DNA from: Cristatella mucedo
Taxonomy: Eukaryota; Bryozoa; Phylactolaemata; Cristatellidae
Assembly (NCBI GenBank): GCA_009760855.2
Contig: WPIO01000048.1
Location: 2,613,501-2,677,500 of the forward strand
Reading direction: 5' to 3'
DNA length: 64,000 nucleotides
Shown piece after piece: positions 60,851 through 64,000 of this stretch. The translations under genes were made by a program, and so were the position numbers. Within the stretch, counting starts at the first letter, position 1, and each line of letters starts with the position of its first letter. The notes under the pieces were generated by a model. The model was not told where the DNA came from and searched no databases. It saw nothing but the letters and a program-made list of their open reading frames with translations.

Positions 60851-61814
60851 ACAACCCTAATTTGGAAGCAAATCGAAACAAAAACTTTAAAAACTGATAA
60901 TGCATGAACAACCATGAGCAATGTAATTTCACGAAGAAATGTCAACATCGTTAGCAATCTAGCTAAAGAATACGTACCAGTCTATTCACATTAACAACCT
61001 TTAACAAGTATGCAAATAAATACTCAATATTACTCATTAACAATTCAAAAAGAAATAAGTAGCTTAACGACAAAAACGAGTATCTTATCAGCAACTACGA
61101 ATGAGTTGTAGCGCTTGCCCCGAATGTCTAAACGTTAAGCCCGGAAATGAATGAATTACTGCAAGACCTGCATCTACGCAGTGCATAGCAGTCCTTTAAC
61201 GATGCAAGAAAGCCACCTTTTTATCCCACCTCCTCTCCCATCTGTGCCTCGGAGCTGTCAGCCATACAGTAGATTAGGTCATCACTTATATGTAATCCCT
61301 TTGAAGATCATTATACCCAAACTGTACTTGGAATGTGCCCTTACAAAACTGTTCGCCTACACTCTGGAATATTTTATTTTGAAATTGATATCCTATAAAT
61401 GCTCCCTAGACACTTAAAATTTAGTTGTTTTTTGAAGCTCTCAGCACTTTCAAATGCTTAGTGCTATTACTTTAGCATTACATACTGCTTGGTAATTTTT
61501 ACCTGTGACCCAATAATAAATATCCCAGTCGTTTCTTGCATGATTGAGGAGATGGTCGTATGCAGACAGCTGGGTTTCTGTCATTGAGGCAAGGTACCGT
61601 GCAGCAAAATTGCTACAAAGAATACGTTAAAGCGCTTGCAAACATTGTAGACCCACTGCACCAGCAATAGAAAGCATTTGCAGTCAACTAGTGTCTAACT
61701 AGATACAGCCGTGCTCAAAACATTTAAACATTCCAAATCTTAGCATGCAGAATTATTAGCAATATACAGTTGATGCATGAAACATATACAATAATTTCAA
61801 GAAAAATGCCATCC
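60851..61814. other. No gene recognised
   Basis: AT-rich, with several AAATAAAT-type runs near 61010-61060. Two short frames show no family. Confidence 0.5.
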
Positions 61815-61980
61815 ATTAAGTAAAGGTCGGCAGATTCAACGGCCTCGTTCATATTGTAGCAGAAGAGCACTTGTAGCTATCCCCCACTTGGAGCCTGCAA
61901 TCCTGAATTGCCTGCTGCAGGACTCAAACCCACGACCTGGGTAGTCAAATGTGAGCAGCTTGCTCCAGCGGGGCAAAGAC
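61815..61980 (-). mobile_element. SINE2 copy
   Basis: AAGGTCGGCAGATTCAACGG, CCTCGTTCATATTGTAGCAG, AAGAGCACTTGTAGCTATCC, then TGCCTGCTGCAGGACTCAAA, CCCACGACCTGGGTAGTCAA: reversed tail, body and B-box. Confidence 0.78.
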
Positions 61981-63362
61981 GGGAGGCGGGCAGCACTAAT
62001 GAGCAGTGACATAAAGTGACACAGTTTGGATGAAAAGTGAAAACGAGTGGGAAACACGTGTAGCAAACATAAGCAGGCACAAGGAAAATCGACTATGGGA
62101 TATACGCTGGCCCACATTGAGGAAAACAACAGGTGCACACGATTAGGGGAAGTAGAGAAGCAGGCTCCGCGATGTTTCTAACATTTCAATGCATGAAAAT
62201 CGATGACAACATCTCGGATCGACAACACATACGAGCAGCATTAGTGAGCCAGTAACCGCAAAAAGGTGGCTACGCCAACACTGGAACTCTATAGCGCTAG
62301 CAGAGGAATGTGTGCTTGATAGCACCTTCCCTTTTATGCATATAAAAAACAGCGATTGAGATCGGGATTTGAACCCGAGCTTTTGCCACTCAAAGCCGTC
62401 AAAACGCTCTCTGATTCCGGACATGGCAGAAGAATAAAGAGCTATACACGACTATCTGGGAATTGGCTATGTGCAGTTGAACGAGTTGCAAGTGAAAGAG
62501 GACCCTCACGAACTCTGGCGCTGCATACTTTTTGGAAAGGTGACTATTGTAAGCCTTCCGATGGGAACAAGTCAGTCAAAATTGTCACTTCGACGATGCT
62601 AACGAGAACGGCAACGATAATGACGATAACCGACAACAACTCTTGACAGATCCGTGTGAAATTAATTGATATAATAGACGAGCCATTGCCGAGACCACTG
62701 CTGGGTTGTGCAAGCTCACTCCCAGTAGAGGAAGCTCGGGTTGGAACATAAAAAAAAACACCCACGTGGAAGGGTACATAGGTATTGTCAAGTTGCTGTA
62801 TATGTTTGGCACATCATTGGGAAACAAAACTGCCTAACAAACCAAACGAGAACATCAAAAGTGTGCAGTCTAGCAAACTGCGAATATCCCGAGTAGAAGA
62901 ATACTCAGAAAGCAGGCTAGAAAAGCTTGGTGACACTGACACTCAGCACTCAGCCCGGCATACAAGCACTTTGCTGAGGGGCTGTTGTATTGGTTAAGGG
63001 CGATAAACGACTATTTCGAGATGTTTTCTATCAACCTAATATGAATTATTAAGGGCATGTTACTAGCCAGAGGCCTTACCAACCGGTGGCTATGAGTGTC
63101 TTCATTCTTCCACTAGCATGCTTGATAATGCGAATGTCACTAAGCTACGGTTGCCGATCCTCTTGCAGCGAGCTGAAAGGAGATGGACAGGGATTTAGCT
63201 CTCGTAGAATGTTATAAAACGACTTCGAGTTATCATTATTATTCTTATCAGCTCTTGTCAATAAGCAATATGAATAGGCTCACTGGAATTAAATATAAAT
63301 ATAAAGATAATATAAAAATAAAGAATAATAGCTGACAATAAAAAATCTCTTTCTTGCCCAAC
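61981..63362. other. No gene recognised; tRNA-like arm inside
   Basis: Contains the tRNA-like arm at 62355-62430 (separate entry). A short ATT run lies at 63233-63245 and an A/T-rich interval at 63280-63340. Confidence 0.45.
62355..62430 (-). other. tRNA-like segment (T-arm), not a canonical tRNA
   Basis: On the minus strand CTCGGGTTCAAATCCCGATC forms a perfect 5-bp T-stem with a TTCAAAT loop (B box). A T-run follows about 12 bases on (GCTGTTTTTTATA), a possible Pol III stop. The upstream part does not fold into a matching 7-bp acceptor stem or a clear anticodon arm, so I call it tRNA-like only. Confidence 0.35.
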
Positions 63363-63533
63363 ATGCTCAGTATTTCGTCCGACCAGCCCTCACTGGTGGA
63401 ATGCTCCAGCGCGAAGCTGGTCGATATTTTGGATGAATTTACTTCTCTGACTAAGAATATTGTGTGCCCTGGCCCAGATGGTCTATGGTTTACTGTAGGA
63501 TTTAAAAAGCTAGGACTACTGAGTCAACCTTGA
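63363..63533 (+). pseudogene. Possible RT-start remnant of another LINE
   Basis: A 56-codon frame reading LVDILDEFTSLTKNIVCPGP then DGLWFTVG. The spacing to PGPDG resembles the (K)xPGPDG block at the start of many LINE reverse transcriptases. It is short and isolated, so chance is possible. Confidence 0.35.
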
Positions 63534-63870
63534 GAAAGCATAAAAAGACTAGGTGCCCATTAGCAATCATATTTAGACTGCCGTAGATCATACGTATCTA
63601 TCCTAGCATAGGTGAAGTTTTGAATCTATATAAATATTGTCAGATTACAGATGGACAATCCAATACTATGTCTCATCTCTGTGAGATTCTTCGCCGTTAG
63701 CTGCTTTCTTAGTAGGGAGGATATCGGGCTTGCTTCTCTAGTTTTTTGTCACTAAGAAAGATATGATCAGAGAGTCCATGATATTGATTATGTACCGCTT
63801 GACTATTACTGTTGTTACGCGAGGCCCGTAGGCGATTAAAAAACCGAGCTAGATGACTCGTGACAAAAAC

Positions 63871-63943
63871 TGCCCTGGGTGAGGATCGAACTCACGACCT
63901 TGAGATTATGAGACTCACGCGCTGCCTGCTGCGCTACCAGGGC
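63871..63943 (-). tRNA. tRNA-Met (CAT), elongator type
   Basis: 73 nt on the minus strand with all arms: acceptor GCCCTGG/CCAGGGC, D-arm GCGC/GCGC, anticodon loop CTCATAA with anticodon CAT, variable AGGTC, T-arm GTGAG-TTCGATC-CTCAC and discriminator A. No intron. The anticodon stem has the T-T (U-U) closing mismatch also found in vertebrate tRNA-Met. A T-run terminator is not strictly adjacent; the 3' flank is GTTTTTGTCACG. Boxes A (TAGCGCAGCAGG) and B (GTTCGATCC) are intact. It is flanked by ordinary non-SINE sequence, so it looks like a real gene. Confidence 0.93.
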
Positions 63944-64000
63944 TTCACGTCCAGGTTGATTAGTCAGCGATAGACGTTCTTGATACCGGTCCTACCTCAT

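Overview
The window is animal nuclear DNA, probably from an invertebrate. It has intron-rich genes with GT/AG splice sites, a cytosolic tRNA-Met gene, many degenerate non-LTR retrotransposons and tRNA-derived SINEs, and abundant microsatellites. I cannot fix the phylum from the sequence. The retrotransposons look like CR1/L2-type LINEs. Most long ORFs here are chance or repeat ORFs; the real genes appear only after splicing by eye. Two genes are supported by protein similarity. (1) On the + strand, 597-10279 holds the 3' part of a solute carrier organic anion transporter gene (SLCO/OATP family), seen as four exons ending at a TAG at 10277-10279. (2) On the - strand, 44678 down to 16663 holds a complete gene for the type I regulatory subunit of cAMP-dependent protein kinase (PKA-RI). 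Ten coding exons join in frame to exactly 381 codons plus stop. The docking cysteines, RRGAV pseudosubstrate, both cAMP phosphate-binding cassettes and both capping residues are present. The two genes converge, with about 6.4 kb between their stop codons. Layout: 1-10.3 kb, SLCO exons with LINE- and SINE-filled introns; 10.3-16.7 kb, intergenic, with a 400-bp CT tract; 16.7-44.7 kb, PKA-RI, whose introns hold LINE-B copies (one nearly 2.8 kb), LINE-A copies, SINEs, a 320-bp CGACTA hexamer array, a 17-bp minisatellite, G-runs and two strong hairpins; 44.7-64 kb, upstream of PKA-RI, mostly repeats. The last region holds nested LINE/SINE insertions, a three-copy 131-bp tandem repeat, a foldback element around telomere-like heptamers, a dense SINE cluster, two long LINE-A copies and a tRNA-Met gene near the right edge. 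Repeats: LINE-A (3' end followed by an AAT/ATT microsatellite) and LINE-B (no such tail) are two related CR1/L2-like families with endonuclease and reverse-transcriptase remnants. SINE1 and SINE2 are two tRNA-headed families. The last ~50 bp of SINE1 resembles the 3' end of LINE-A, which suggests that LINE-A mobilises SINE1. I found no prokaryotic feature, CRISPR array or viral gene.
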